A DNA stretch of 64,000 bases from Coprococcus ammoniilyticus (GCF_025567345.1 NZ_JAOQJS010000004.1:62001-126000); one strand, 5' to 3'. Numbered from the stretch's first letter, positions 18,699 through 27,286 are shown. Notes: generated from the letters alone by a model not told the origin. Translations and numbers: made by a program.

Positions 18699-19460
18699 AT
18701 GAAAGTTAGGCAGAACAGACAGGCAGAACGGCAGATGTCGGAAGCATTTATTACCAGTGTGTTTCTGGCGTTATCCGGTGGATTTCAGGATGCTTATACA
18801 TATTTTACAAGAGATGAAGTGTTTTCAAATGCGCAGACAGGAAATGTAGTGCTGATGAGTCAGCATTTTATGATGGGTGAATGGCAGGCAGGACTTCGTT
18901 ATCTGTATCCATTGTTTGCATTTGCATTTGGGGTGTTCTTTGCAGAACAGGTACAGGGACGGTTCAAATACGCAAAGAAGCTTCATTGGAGACAATCCAT
19001 TTTATTGATGGAGATTTTAATTTTGTTTTTTGTTGGATTTTTAACAGAAGGATGGAACATGCTGGCAACGGTATTGGTATCTTTTTCCTGTGCAATGCAG
19101 GTTCAGACATTCCGGAAAGTCAACGGACATTCTTATGCGAGTACGATGTGTATCGGAAATCTCAGAAGTGGTACAGCGGCCTTATCTGTATATTTAAGAG
19201 AAAAGAAGCCGGAGCAGTTAGAAATGTCACTGTATTATTTCGGTGTGATCCTGTTCTTTGCGGTCGGAGCCGGAATCGGAGGTGTTTTGTCGGTACATCT
19301 GGGCTTCCATGCTATCTGGGTATCCAGCGGATTGCTTCTTATCAGTTTCCTTCTGATGTTTAAGGATCGTCTTGAAAAAGATGTGCATGAGCTGGAGGGT
19401 GATCTGGAAGAAGATATTCAGAAACTTGGAACACAGCTCCGCGAAGAAATTAAGAAATAG
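18699..19460 (+). CDS. DUF1275 (YoaK-like) membrane protein
   Basis: The 253-aa integral membrane protein has the family hallmarks LSGGFQDAYTYF and NAQTGNVVLMSQ near the N-terminus and about six membrane helices, with VQTFRKVNGHSYASTMCIGNLRSGT in the middle. The C-terminus is a charged helical tail rich in Glu and Lys. The ATG at 18699 is chosen because CGGAGAG lies nine bases before it; a TTG frame extends upstream. The function of DUF1275 proteins is unknown; some are proposed transporters. Confidence 0.85.
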   Translation: MKVRQNRQAERQMSEAFITSVFLALSGGFQDAYTYFTRDEVFSNAQTGNVVLMSQHFMMGEWQAGLRYLYPLFAFAFGVFFAEQVQGRFKYAKKLHWRQSILLMEILILFFVGFLTEGWNMLATVLVSFSCAMQVQTFRKVNGHSYASTMCIGNLRSGTAALSVYLREKKPEQLEMSLYYFGVILFFAVGAGIGGVLSVHLGFHAIWVSSGLLLISFLLMFKDRLEKDVHELEGDLEEDIQKLGTQLREEIKK

Positions 19461-19605
19461 ATAAGAATAAAATAAAGAATATTCATTTTGTTATATTTAT
19501 GAGATAATGAACGCAGAATTATTCGTTCTCAAGTGTGTTGATTATGTGGCATGCAGTAAGTATAGGATATGCAGAAAGAAATCTACAGAAAGTGAGGTGG
19601 CAACT

Positions 19606-20025
19606 ATGCTTCAACAACAGAAGAAACAAATATGTGTGATATATTGTATCATATTGATATTAGCTGCCACCGTTTTTGGCATAGGTGATATAGAAAGTTC
19701 CAGAATGGAGCGGGGGCTTGAACAGAATAAATCTGTGCTTCGTGAAGTCCGGACGACATCAATTAATGAAATAGGGATACTTCCGACAGGAAGCGTTCTT
19801 CGTACAGTGTTTGAAACGCAGAGCCTGAAATCGTTTCAATCGGAGAAAACAGTTGATCTGTGGATCCTGGTTTTACCGTTTCTGTTTACCTTATCCGGGT
19901 TCGTTTGTGATACCAGAAAATGGTGGGTGAAGATCGGCACACTGGTGCATGCATCTCAATGGTATCGAAGGCTTGAGTATATACATAAAAAGGACGGAAA
20001 GAAACTCCTGACTTCTTACATTTGA
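19606..20025 (+). CDS. Hypothetical two-helix membrane protein
   Basis: The 139-aa product has an N-terminal membrane helix (KQICVIYCIILILAATVFGI), an external stretch of about 65 residues, a second helix around residues 90-108 (LWILVLPFLFTLSGFV) and a basic cytoplasmic tail. GTGAGGTGG precedes the ATG at 19606; the open frame continues upstream to 19507 without a better start. No family is recognised. It is followed 36 bases later by a 48-aa membrane peptide and may be co-transcribed with it. Confidence 0.6.
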   Translation: MLQQQKKQICVIYCIILILAATVFGIGDIESSRMERGLEQNKSVLREVRTTSINEIGILPTGSVLRTVFETQSLKSFQSEKTVDLWILVLPFLFTLSGFVCDTRKWWVKIGTLVHASQWYRRLEYIHKKDGKKLLTSYI

Positions 20026-20061
20026 AAACTGAATATGTAAGAAGAAAAGGAGAATAATAAA

Positions 20062-20208
20062 ATGGGTATGGATATATTTGCTATTGTTTTTGGCGTTGTT
20101 GCAATCGGTCTCGGAGGATTCTTTTTCATTAATGAGACATTTATTAAAAAAGAATCGGATAGCGATAAGATATCTGCAGATGCAGAGAAGAACAGCAGAG
20201 AATCATAA
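20062..20208 (+). CDS. 48-aa membrane peptide
   Basis: Starts MGMDIFAIVFGVVAIGLGGF, one hydrophobic helix, then a charged Ser/Glu/Lys tail ending NSRES. AAAAGGAGA stands in the right place before the ATG. The hydrophobic-then-charged layout and strong binding site support a real small gene. Function unknown. Confidence 0.6.
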   Translation: MGMDIFAIVFGVVAIGLGGFFFINETFIKKESDSDKISADAEKNSRES

Positions 20209-20254
20209 GCAGTATACTATTATATGGGATATTATAAGAAACAATAGCTGAGAC

Positions 20255-20347
20255 AAAAAGCTGTCGGAATTGGTCATTTATTAACCGGTTTTGCCTGATA
20301 TAATGCAGGTGAAAAGGGAGATATATGATGGATTCCGGCAGCTTTTT
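20255..20347 (+). terminator. Long-armed hairpin, terminator-like, with large loop
   Basis: AAAAAGCTGTCGGAAT at 20255 pairs over 16 bases (one G-U) with ATTCCGGCAGCTTTTT at 20332, leaving a 61-base loop that contains a smaller CCTG/CAGG hairpin. The 3' arm ends in a T-run. It could be a terminator with an unusual loop or a structured small RNA. A tiny frame MMDSGSFFHVCGYLP with an upstream AAAAGGGAG overlaps the 3' arm. Confidence 0.5.
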
Positions 20348-20954
20348 TCACGTATGCGGTTATTTGCCGTAATTAACGCATTCCTGATATAAAATACTGG
20401 ATTTTCTGTTTACAATATGTTAAAATATTCATTACATATACTTAAAAATCGACAAAAATCAGGATGGGAGATAAAGTATAGATTCGTCTGTTCAGAATGA
20501 ACGATATATAAAGAAGAAAGTAAGGGATAAAATGGCAGGAACGATAGATATAAAGCCGGCGACCAAGCTGCGGTTGGCACTGGATGTGCCGGCAGGAAAA
20601 CAACCGGTATTCAATATGATAAGCACACGTTGGCATTTTCAACGATTCGATATGGTGTTACTGATTTTGCCGGATTTATACAAATATGTCATGGCGTTCC
20701 ATGTATCGCAATTCCACTTTCGGAAATCCCTTTGCCAACGCTGATTTCATTTCCATATCTGATGCATGGAATTGATACTCTATTTTTCAGTTCAAATGTG
20801 TCTGATAATTTATTCATTTGACGATCCTTCTTGTCTTTGATAATTAAATGATAGTCCTTGGAGTTCACTCTGTGTCAAGCTTTTTTCAGAGATTAAAAAA
20901 ATTTGTAAAAATTATGCGAATGTACGAAAAGAAATACAATAAAAATGATAAGGA
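20348..20954. other. Gene-poor stretch with probable gene remnants
   Basis: No intact gene is convincing. A 70-codon frame at 20532 begins MAGTIDIKPATKLRLALDVPAGKQ, looks like the start of a real protein, then turns to non-protein-like sequence, suggesting a frameshifted or truncated remnant. On the reverse strand (20817 down to 20689) a 42-codon frame begins MNKLSDTFELKNRVSIPCIR, reminiscent of the N-terminus of old-yellow-enzyme-type oxidoreductases, and then stops. Both are weak calls. Confidence 0.35.
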
Positions 20955-20957
20955 TTG

Positions 20958-20986
20958 TTGAATTATAAAAAAAGATTCTGTATAAT
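20958..20986 (+). promoter_or_regulatory. pflB promoter
   Basis: TTGAAT and TATAAT with a 17-base spacer, ending 58 bases before the pflB start. Confidence 0.8.
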
Positions 20987-21044
20987 ACCATTAGAGTGTT
21001 TTATATATTCACATAATATAAAATTGAAAGGAGAAAAAATTATT

Positions 21045-23321
21045 ATGTTACAGAACCAGGAATGGGATTCATTCACAGGTAGACTCTGGAAAGAAGAATG
21101 TAATGTCAGAGACTTCATCCAGAACAACTACACAATGTACGACGGAGACGAGAGCTTCCTTGCTGGACCAACAGATGCTACTAACAAGCTCTGGGACAAG
21201 CTTCAGGCTCTTCAGAAAGCAGAAAGAGATAACGGCGGTGTATTAAAGGAGGATGCTGATGTTGTATCAAGCATCACAGCATACGGCCCTGGATATATTG
21301 ATCCTGAGACAAAGGACCTTGAGCAGGTTGTTGGTCTTCAGACAGATGAACCACTTAAGAGAGCATTCATGCCTTATGGTGGTATTAAGATGGCTGAGGA
21401 AGCTCTTGAGATGTATGGTTACAAGCCAAACGAGAACTTCCATAAGATCTTTACAGAGTATCACAAGACACATAACCAGGCAGTATTTGATGCCTATACA
21501 CCAGAGATGAAAGCTGCACGTCATACACATATCGTAACAGGTCTTCCTGATACTTATGGACGTGGACGTATCGTAGGTGACTACAGAAGAGTTGCTCTTT
21601 ACGGTATCGATCAGCTGATCGCTTGGAAAGAGGAAGATAAGGCAAACTGTGGCGATGGTAATATGTTTGATGATGTTATCCGTCAGAGAGAAGAGCTTGC
21701 AGAGCAGATCAGACGTCTGCAGGAGATGAAGGTTATGGCTCAGTCATATGGTTATGATATTTCTAAGCCTGCTTCAAACGCTAAGGAAGCTGTTCAGTGG
21801 TTATACTTCGGATACCTTTCAGCTATCAAGACTCAGAATGGTGCTGCTATGTCAGTAGGACGTGTATCAACATTCCTTGATATTTATATTGAGAGAGATA
21901 TTAAGGCCGGAAAGCTTACAGAGGCTGAGGCTCAGGAGCTTATCGATCATTTCACAATGAAGCTTCGTATGGTTAAGTTCGCAAGAATTAAGTCATACAA
22001 CGAACTGTTCTCAGGTGACCCTGTATGGGCTACACTTGAAGTTGGTGGTATCGGTGTTGACGGACGTTCAATGGTTACAAAGAACGACTACAGATTCCTT
22101 CATACTCTTGAGAACATGGGACCGGCTCCAGAACCAAACCTTACAGTTCTTTATTCTTCAGCTCTTCAGGATACATTCAAGAAGTATGCTGCTAAGATCT
22201 CAGTAAGAACAAGCTCAATCCAGTACGAGAATGATGATGTTATGAAGCCTATCTGGGGTGATGACTATTCAATTTGCTGCTGTGTATCAGCTACACAGAC
22301 AGGTAAAGAGATGCAGTTCTTCGGAGCTCGTGCAAACCTTGCTAAGTGTCTCCTTTACGCTATCAACGGTGGTAAAGATGAGAAGTTCTTAGACAAGAAG
22401 ACAGGTAAGCCAATGCAGGTTGGTCCTGAGTATGCTCCAATTACTGCAGAGTATCTTGACTATGATGAAGTTCTTGCTAAGTACAAGAAGATGCTTGATT
22501 GGTTAGCAGGACTTTATGTAAATATCCTGAACCTGATTCAGTACATGCATGATAAGTATTACTATGAGTCAGCAGAGATGGCACTTATCGATACAGATGT
22601 ACGTCGTACATTTGCAACAGGTATTGCCGGATTCTCACACGTAATCGACTCACTGTCAGCTATCAAGTATGCTAAGGTTAAGGTTATTCGTAACGCAGAA
22701 ACAGGTCTTGCAGAAGACTTTGAGATCGAGGGAGAATTCCCTAAATATGGTAATGATGATGACAGAGCTGATAACATCGGTGTATGGCTTCTTCATGAGT
22801 TCCTTACAGACATCAAGAAGAGACACACATATCGTAATTCAGAGCCTACAACATCTATCCTGACAATTACATCAAACGTAGTATATGGTAAGTACACAGG
22901 TAACCTTCCGGATGGAAGACGTGCTTGGACACCATTCGCACCAGGTGCTAACCCAAGTTACGGTGCAGAGACATCAGGACTTCTTGCTTCACTGAACTCA
23001 GTAGCTAAGATTCCTTATGAGTGGTCATTAGATGGTATCTCAAATACTCAGACAATGAACCCATCAGCACTCGGACATGACGAGGAAGAAAGAGCTGAGA
23101 AGCTTGTAAGCGCTATGGACGGATACTTCGATCAGGGTGCTCACCACTTAAATGTAAACGTATTCGGTAAGGATAAGCTCCTTGATGCAATGGAGAATCC
23201 GGATAAGCCAGAGTACGCTAACTTCACAATCCGTGTATCAGGATATGCTGTTAAGTTTATCTCACTTACACGTGAGCAGCAGCTCGACGTTATCAACAGA
23301 ACATTCCATGACTCACTGTAA
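21045..23321 (+). CDS. pflB: Formate C-acetyltransferase (pyruvate formate-lyase)
   Basis: Cleaves pyruvate with CoA to acetyl-CoA and formate by a glycyl-radical mechanism in the anaerobic cytoplasm. The 758-aa protein has the catalytic Cys pair in the segment SICCCVSATQTGK and the C-terminal glycyl-radical motif RVSGYAVKFI. GAAAGGAGA precedes the ATG at 21045; the frame extends upstream through the promoter, so longer starts are excluded. Codon use is strongly biased, fitting a very abundant enzyme. Its activase is encoded at 23713. Confidence 0.97.
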   Translation: MLQNQEWDSFTGRLWKEECNVRDFIQNNYTMYDGDESFLAGPTDATNKLWDKLQALQKAERDNGGVLKEDADVVSSITAYGPGYIDPETKDLEQVVGLQTDEPLKRAFMPYGGIKMAEEALEMYGYKPNENFHKIFTEYHKTHNQAVFDAYTPEMKAARHTHIVTGLPDTYGRGRIVGDYRRVALYGIDQLIAWKEEDKANCGDGNMFDDVIRQREELAEQIRRLQEMKVMAQSYGYDISKPASNAKEAVQWLYFGYLSAIKTQNGAAMSVGRVSTFLDIYIERDIKAGKLTEAEAQELIDHFTMKLRMVKFARIKSYNELFSGDPVWATLEVGGIGVDGRSMVTKNDYRFLHTLENMGPAPEPNLTVLYSSALQDTFKKYAAKISVRTSSIQYENDDVMKPIWGDDYSICCCVSATQTGKEMQFFGARANLAKCLLYAINGGKDEKFLDKKTGKPMQVGPEYAPITAEYLDYDEVLAKYKKMLDWLAGLYVNILNLIQYMHDKYYYESAEMALIDTDVRRTFATGIAGFSHVIDSLSAIKYAKVKVIRNAETGLAEDFEIEGEFPKYGNDDDRADNIGVWLLHEFLTDIKKRHTYRNSEPTTSILTITSNVVYGKYTGNLPDGRRAWTPFAPGANPSYGAETSGLLASLNSVAKIPYEWSLDGISNTQTMNPSALGHDEEERAEKLVSAMDGYFDQGAHHLNVNVFGKDKLLDAMENPDKPEYANFTIRVSGYAVKFISLTREQQLDVINRTFHDSL

Positions 23322-23363
23322 ATCTTACACAGTCTGAATGTTTTAACAGATAAGTAAAAGATT

Positions 23364-23397
23364 GGAGTCCCGGGGAGTCTATCTCCGGGACTTTTTT
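23364..23397 (+). terminator. Terminator after pflB
   Basis: AGTCCCGGGGAG pairs with TCTCCGGGACT and is followed by six T. It separates pflB from pflA transcription. Confidence 0.9.
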
Positions 23398-23426
23398 ACA
23401 GCATAAGGCAGACGGATTTTTATCCG

Positions 23427-23584
23427 TATATCATGTGCTTCGCACATTCTATGCATTTCGCAAAATCAGCATTCTTGCGAGCAAATAATTTTGCGTTCAT
23501 TATATCATGTGCTTCGCACATTCTATGCATTTCGCAAAATCAGCATCCTTGCGAGCAAATAATTTTGCGTTCATTATATCATGT
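23427..23584. repeat. 74-bp tandem repeat, 2.1 copies, palindrome-bearing
   Basis: Two copies of a 74-base unit begin at 23427 and 23501 with one mismatch seen (ATTCTTGCG versus ATCCTTGCG), followed by the first ten bases of a third at 23575. Each unit holds a GTGCTTCGCAC hairpin and the arms GCAAAAT and ATTTTGC. A diverged relative occurs at 56029-56076. Confidence 0.9.
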
Positions 23585-23712
23585 ATGAAAATTGTGTATC
23601 AGAGAGAAAATAGAAAGAGGCTATGAAGCTGTGAGTGGTGGAAACAGATGCATAGTCGTGGTTGTTTAATGTGTAATTGTGTAAAATAATAGAAAGAACT
23701 TAGAGGTGGAAC

Positions 23713-24558
23713 ATGCCGGAAAAGAAACAGATTTTAGGATATATTCATTCAACAGAAAGCTTTGGAGCAGTCGATGGTCCGGGAATTCGATTTGTTGTAT
23801 TTTTACAGGGATGCAAGATGAGATGCAAATATTGTCATAACCCAGAGACATGGAATCTTGTAACAGATTACAGCAGACTGTATGCTGACGATGTCAGCGA
23901 TGATGAAAGAGAAGCACTTGAGAAAAAAATTGAAGAGAATACAAAACTGCTCAAAGATAAAGGTGTTAAGATCGAGGCCAGAACTCCGGAAGATCTGTTA
24001 AAGCAGGCACTTCGTTATAAGCCATACTGGAAAGGTCAGGGTGGTATCACTGTAAGCGGTGGTGAAGCTTTACTTCAGATGGATTTCCTGATCGAATTTT
24101 TTAAGCTTGCGAAGGCGCAGGGTATCCATACTACGATCGATACGGCCGGAAATCCATTTACCAGAGAAGAACCGTTCTTCTCAAAGTTCAATGAACTGAT
24201 GAGCCTTACAGATCTTTTTCTGCTTGATATTAAGCAGATTCATGATGATAAGCATCGTGAATTAACAGGGTTCTCAAATCAGAATATTCTGGAGCTTGCA
24301 CAGTATCTGTCCGATCATGGCAAGCATATGTGGATCAGACATGTACTTGTTCCGGGAATTACGACAGATGAGGATGATCTGAAGAAGACAAAAGAATTTA
24401 TAGATACTCTTAAAACAGTGGATAAGGTAGAGGTACTTCCATATCATAAGCTGGGTATTCAGGAGTGGGAGAGACTTGGAATTCCTTATAAATTAGAGGG
24501 AATCGATCCTCCAACAGAGGAGCAGCAGAAGCTTGCAAAGAGCATTCTTGAAAATTAG
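23713..24558 (+). CDS. pflA: Pyruvate formate-lyase activating enzyme
   Basis: Radical SAM enzyme that installs the glycyl radical on PflB. The 281-aa protein has the CxxxCxxC cluster motif in GCKMRCKYCHNPET, the GGE motif in TVSGGEALLQ and the DIK motif in LLDIKQIH. It is about 35 residues longer than typical activases; the extra part is a charged segment at about 59-95 (from LYADDVSDDERE to KIEARTPED) after the cluster motif. AGAGGTGG precedes the ATG. It stands behind the pflB terminator and the tandem repeat, so it is probably transcribed separately. Confidence 0.95.
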   Translation: MPEKKQILGYIHSTESFGAVDGPGIRFVVFLQGCKMRCKYCHNPETWNLVTDYSRLYADDVSDDEREALEKKIEENTKLLKDKGVKIEARTPEDLLKQALRYKPYWKGQGGITVSGGEALLQMDFLIEFFKLAKAQGIHTTIDTAGNPFTREEPFFSKFNELMSLTDLFLLDIKQIHDDKHRELTGFSNQNILELAQYLSDHGKHMWIRHVLVPGITTDEDDLKKTKEFIDTLKTVDKVEVLPYHKLGIQEWERLGIPYKLEGIDPPTEEQQKLAKSILEN

Positions 24559-24565
24559 GCTGTGA

Positions 24566-24717
24566 ATAAAAATGGAAGATGAAATTACTTATTATTTCGC
24601 AAGACGCTTTCGCTCTATTCCTCGGCGCAGCGGTACGTAAAGTTACGAAAGACGTAACTTAAGTACCGGCGCTCGGAAAGGCTTGCTGCATAATAATAAT
24701 TCATCTTCCATTTTTAT
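24566..24717. repeat. 152-bp long palindromic (MITE-like) element
   Basis: The ends are ATAAAAATGGAAGATGAA and TTCATCTTCCATTTTTAT, an 18-base perfect inverted pair. Inner parts also pair: GGTAC with GTACC, and AAGTTACG with CGTAACTT around the centre. The whole element could fold into one long imperfect hairpin. No coding capacity is seen. Confidence 0.8.
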
Positions 24718-24761
24718 GCCATAAACTTATATAGTAAGGTATGCTCTTTGCAAGCATGTTT

Positions 24762-25436
24762 TTAGAGTAGGCGGAAGGTTGACTTTTGAGTGTCAATGAT
24801 TCCGTCTTTTTTTAGTTTGCTGATTTCAGCGGACATGGCGGAGCGTTCTACACCGAGATAGTCTGCGAGTGCCTGACGATTGAAAGGAATCGTGAAGGTA
24901 TCCGAATGATTCTGTTTTGCCTGATCGGAGAGGTATGCCATTAATTTATCACGGGTTGTTTTCTCTGACATATAGCGTATTTTTTGATTTAACGCAAGGT
25001 TTTTCCGGGCAATTTCATGCAGCAGATTCCGGATCAGGGTATTGTGAAAATCACAGGAATTCGAACATGAGGTCAGAAGATGATGGCAGTCCAGAAGCAG
25101 AATATCACTGTCAGTCATGGCAAAGACGCTGACTGGTACAGTAGAAAGACCTGCGCAGGAGAAGGCTTCTGCAAACAGATCACTGGGTTGTAAATTTGTC
25201 ATAACGCTTCGGTTTCCATAATAATCTTCTCGGATCACCTGCGCTGTTCCGGTAAGGATGATTCCGATAAAGCGAGCTGGATCGCCCTCTACGAATATGG
25301 GATTCCCTTTTTTTACATGAATATGGTTTCCATCCAGACATGTAAGCATGGCCGGCAGATTCTGTTCATCGATGCCGGTAAACAGGCGACAGGCTGACAG
25401 GGTATCAATATAGGATGTAAGATCAGATTTGTTCAT
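24762..25436 (-). CDS. Crp/Fnr-family transcriptional regulator
   Basis: The 224-aa protein has an N-terminal cyclic-nucleotide-binding-type beta barrel (about 15-125, with FVEGDPARFIGIILTG) and a C-terminal winged helix (about 150-220, with RQALADYLGVERSAMSAEISKL). No Fnr-type N-terminal Cys cluster is present, although there are Cys residues in the sensor domain. It is divergent from a ferredoxin-domain gene, an arrangement seen in Clostridia for redox or nitrosative-stress regulons. A palindrome lies 29 bases upstream and is a likely autoregulatory operator. Confidence 0.88.
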   Translation of the reverse strand: MNKSDLTSYIDTLSACRLFTGIDEQNLPAMLTCLDGNHIHVKKGNPIFVEGDPARFIGIILTGTAQVIREDYYGNRSVMTNLQPSDLFAEAFSCAGLSTVPVSVFAMTDSDILLLDCHHLLTSCSNSCDFHNTLIRNLLHEIARKNLALNQKIRYMSEKTTRDKLMAYLSDQAKQNHSDTFTIPFNRQALADYLGVERSAMSAEISKLKKDGIIDTQKSTFRLL

Positions 25437-25464
25437 AAAATTTCCATTTCCTTAAATGTTATTT

Positions 25465-25480
25465 TGTTGGAAATCCAACA
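25465..25480. promoter_or_regulatory. Likely Crp/Fnr operator
   Basis: TGTTGGA and TCCAACA form a 7-2-7 inverted repeat between the regulator and the divergent ferredoxin gene, a good size for a dimeric winged-helix regulator. Confidence 0.6.
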
Positions 25481-25643
25481 TACATTTTGAAATAAGTATA
25501 TTAGAATAAGCACATAAAATCAAGAACCTGATTGACAGTTAAGTGATGAAAGAAAGCTATGATGTATATTGTCCATCAATGAAGCGACAAATATAACAGC
25601 AAATATCATAGAATGATCAGGTATCGGGTATTCAGGAGGAAAA

Positions 25644-26441
25644 ATGATGATTCGCAGGATTATAGAAATTAATGAAGAAAAGTGTAACGGCTGTGGGGCA
25701 TGTGCATCGGCATGCCATGAGGGCGCGATCGGGATGGTGAATGGTAAGGCAAAGCTGCTTCGGGATGACTATTGTGACGGACTGGGAGACTGTCTTCCAA
25801 CCTGCCCGACCGGGGCTATTACATTTGTTGAGCGTGAAGCAGCAGACTATGATGAGGCGGCGGTATTGGCGGCAAAAGCTGAGAAGATGGCAAATGAAGC
25901 AGGCAATCCATCAGGAGAACCTCTGCCATGTGGTTGTCCGGGTACGGCTATGAAAACATTTAACAGAGACCAGTATGACAAAAAGACAAGAGCTGTTGAA
26001 GCTGGGAGTAAGACTGCGCAGAATGGTGCAATATCACCTGAGCTTGCACAGCAGTTAGCATCGATGATGGGACAGCAGGAGTCAGAGCTGCGCCAGTGGC
26101 CGGTACAGATTAAGCTTGTTCCGGTGACAGCCCCTTGGTTTGATGGAGCAAAGCTGCTTGTTGCGGCGGATTGTACAGCGTATGCATATGCGAATTTCCA
26201 CCGGGATTTTATTAAGGGACATATCACTTTGGTGGGCTGCCCGAAGCTTGACATGATAGATTATTCTGCAAAGCTGACAGAGATCATCCGGAATAATAAT
26301 ATCCGGAGCATTACGGTTGTAAGAATGGAGGTTCCGTGTTGTGGTGGTATTGAGATGGCTGTAAAGAATGCGCTTCAGAACAGCGGAAAATTCCTTCCGT
26401 GGAATGTAGTTACAATTTCAACAGATGGAAAGATTATGTAA
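25644..26441 (+). CDS. 4Fe-4S ferredoxin-domain protein
   Basis: The 265-aa protein starts with a two-cluster ferredoxin domain: CNGCGACASACHEGAI, then CDGLGDCLPTCPTGAI. A middle part with CGCPG and a C-terminal half that includes VPCCGGIEMA follow; these extra Cys may bind another cluster. It resembles proteins usually placed beside hcp (hybrid cluster protein) and a Crp/Fnr regulator in Clostridia, but no hcp gene follows here. Likely cytoplasmic electron carrier for a redox-stress reaction. AGGAGG precedes the tandem ATGs. Confidence 0.88.
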   Translation: MMIRRIIEINEEKCNGCGACASACHEGAIGMVNGKAKLLRDDYCDGLGDCLPTCPTGAITFVEREAADYDEAAVLAAKAEKMANEAGNPSGEPLPCGCPGTAMKTFNRDQYDKKTRAVEAGSKTAQNGAISPELAQQLASMMGQQESELRQWPVQIKLVPVTAPWFDGAKLLVAADCTAYAYANFHRDFIKGHITLVGCPKLDMIDYSAKLTEIIRNNNIRSITVVRMEVPCCGGIEMAVKNALQNSGKFLPWNVVTISTDGKIM

Positions 26442-26603
26442 GTAAAATAAATGTATATTGTTTTACTGTTGCTAATGTAAGATCATGTGGGATAGAGGAC
26501 ACAGATTTTGCAGGAAAATATGTCGGGTGACAGAAAAATAAAAGAGAAGAAGGCTTCGGGTGTCAGAAATTATAAGGTAAAGGGCGTGACCGGAAAATAA
26601 TAC

Positions 26604-26632
26604 TTGACATTTTGGTTAGAAGTATCTAACAT
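26604..26632 (+). promoter_or_regulatory. Promoter of the TetR-family gene
   Basis: TTGACA and TAACAT with a 17-base spacer. Transcription would start near 26639, only a few bases before the first ATG at 26643. Confidence 0.7.
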
Positions 26633-26644
26633 AACATGTGTTAT
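26631..26644. promoter_or_regulatory. TetR operator, copy 1
   Basis: ATAACATGTGTTAT is a perfect palindrome overlapping the -10 box and the start point of the TetR gene. A second copy of the same half-sites lies at 27273. Confidence 0.75.
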
Positions 26645-27239
26645 GATGAATGATCAGGAAAACACAATAGAGAAAATTAAACAGACAGCATTAGACGAAT
26701 TCTTCATGCATGGCTATAACAAAGCAAGTCTTCGAACGATCTGCAGTCGGGCAGGAGTTACGACCGGTGCAATGTATTTTTATTTTAAGAATAAAGAAGC
26801 ATTGTTTCGGGAGATATTTGAACCATTGGTCGTTCAATATGAAGAATTGCTTGTCAGATATATGAAGTTAGAGCTTGCAGAACCGGAGCTTGGCACACAG
26901 TTGGATGTCCAGATGATGCAGTTTATTCTGGAACATCGGAAGGAAGCGGTGATCATTCTGGAAAAGGCGCAGGGAAGCTGTTATGAGATGTATCGCTCCA
27001 AGGTAGAACAACTGATGGAGCAGTCCATATATACATTTTATAAGAGCCGGATGGATTACGAGCCGGATGAAAAGCTTGTAAAGATACTGGCAAAGATCCG
27101 TTTGGATGGATGTCTGGAGATTATTAAAGGAAATTATAGTATGGAAGATAGTTTGTATTTGGTTGAGAAGATCGGGATCTACTCAATGGGTGGAACAGAC
27201 AAATTAATACAGAATCTAAGAGAGCCTCACAGCATATAG
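26643..27239 (+). CDS. TetR-family transcriptional regulator
   Basis: The 198-aa protein has an N-terminal helix-turn-helix (about 10-56, with SLRTICSRAGVTTGAMYFYFKNKEALF) and a helical ligand-binding domain. The frame is open upstream to 26604, but that region is the promoter, so the start is placed at 26643 or 26646. No ribosome binding site fits between the promoter and these ATGs, so translation may be leaderless. Operators at its own promoter and before the next gene indicate autorepression and control of the methyltransferase. Confidence 0.88.
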   Translation: MMNDQENTIEKIKQTALDEFFMHGYNKASLRTICSRAGVTTGAMYFYFKNKEALFREIFEPLVVQYEELLVRYMKLELAEPELGTQLDVQMMQFILEHRKEAVIILEKAQGSCYEMYRSKVEQLMEQSIYTFYKSRMDYEPDEKLVKILAKIRLDGCLEIIKGNYSMEDSLYLVEKIGIYSMGGTDKLIQNLREPHSI

Positions 27240-27252
27240 CTGTGGGGTTCTT
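27222..27252 (+). terminator. Terminator overlapping the end of the TetR gene
   Basis: GAGCCTCACAGC pairs with GCTGTGGGGTTC over 12 positions including two G-T, followed by seven T. The stop codon of the regulator is in the loop. Confidence 0.85.
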
Positions 27253-27272
27253 TTTTTACAACATAACAAAAA

Positions 27273-27286
27273 ATAACATTTGTTAT
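27273..27286. promoter_or_regulatory. TetR operator, copy 2
   Basis: ATAACATTTGTTAT repeats the half-sites of the operator at 26631, 27 bases before the methyltransferase start. Confidence 0.75.

Noticed and set aside
20955..21044. Longer N-terminus for PflB starting upstream
   Set aside because: The frame is open, but it runs through the promoter, and the standard PflB start with a good binding site is at 21045.
23427..23584. Possible CRISPR array
   Set aside because: There are only two full units with no unique spacers; the whole 74-base unit repeats in tandem.
26604..26642. Upstream extension of the TetR protein
   Set aside because: This stretch contains the -35 and -10 boxes and the operator.
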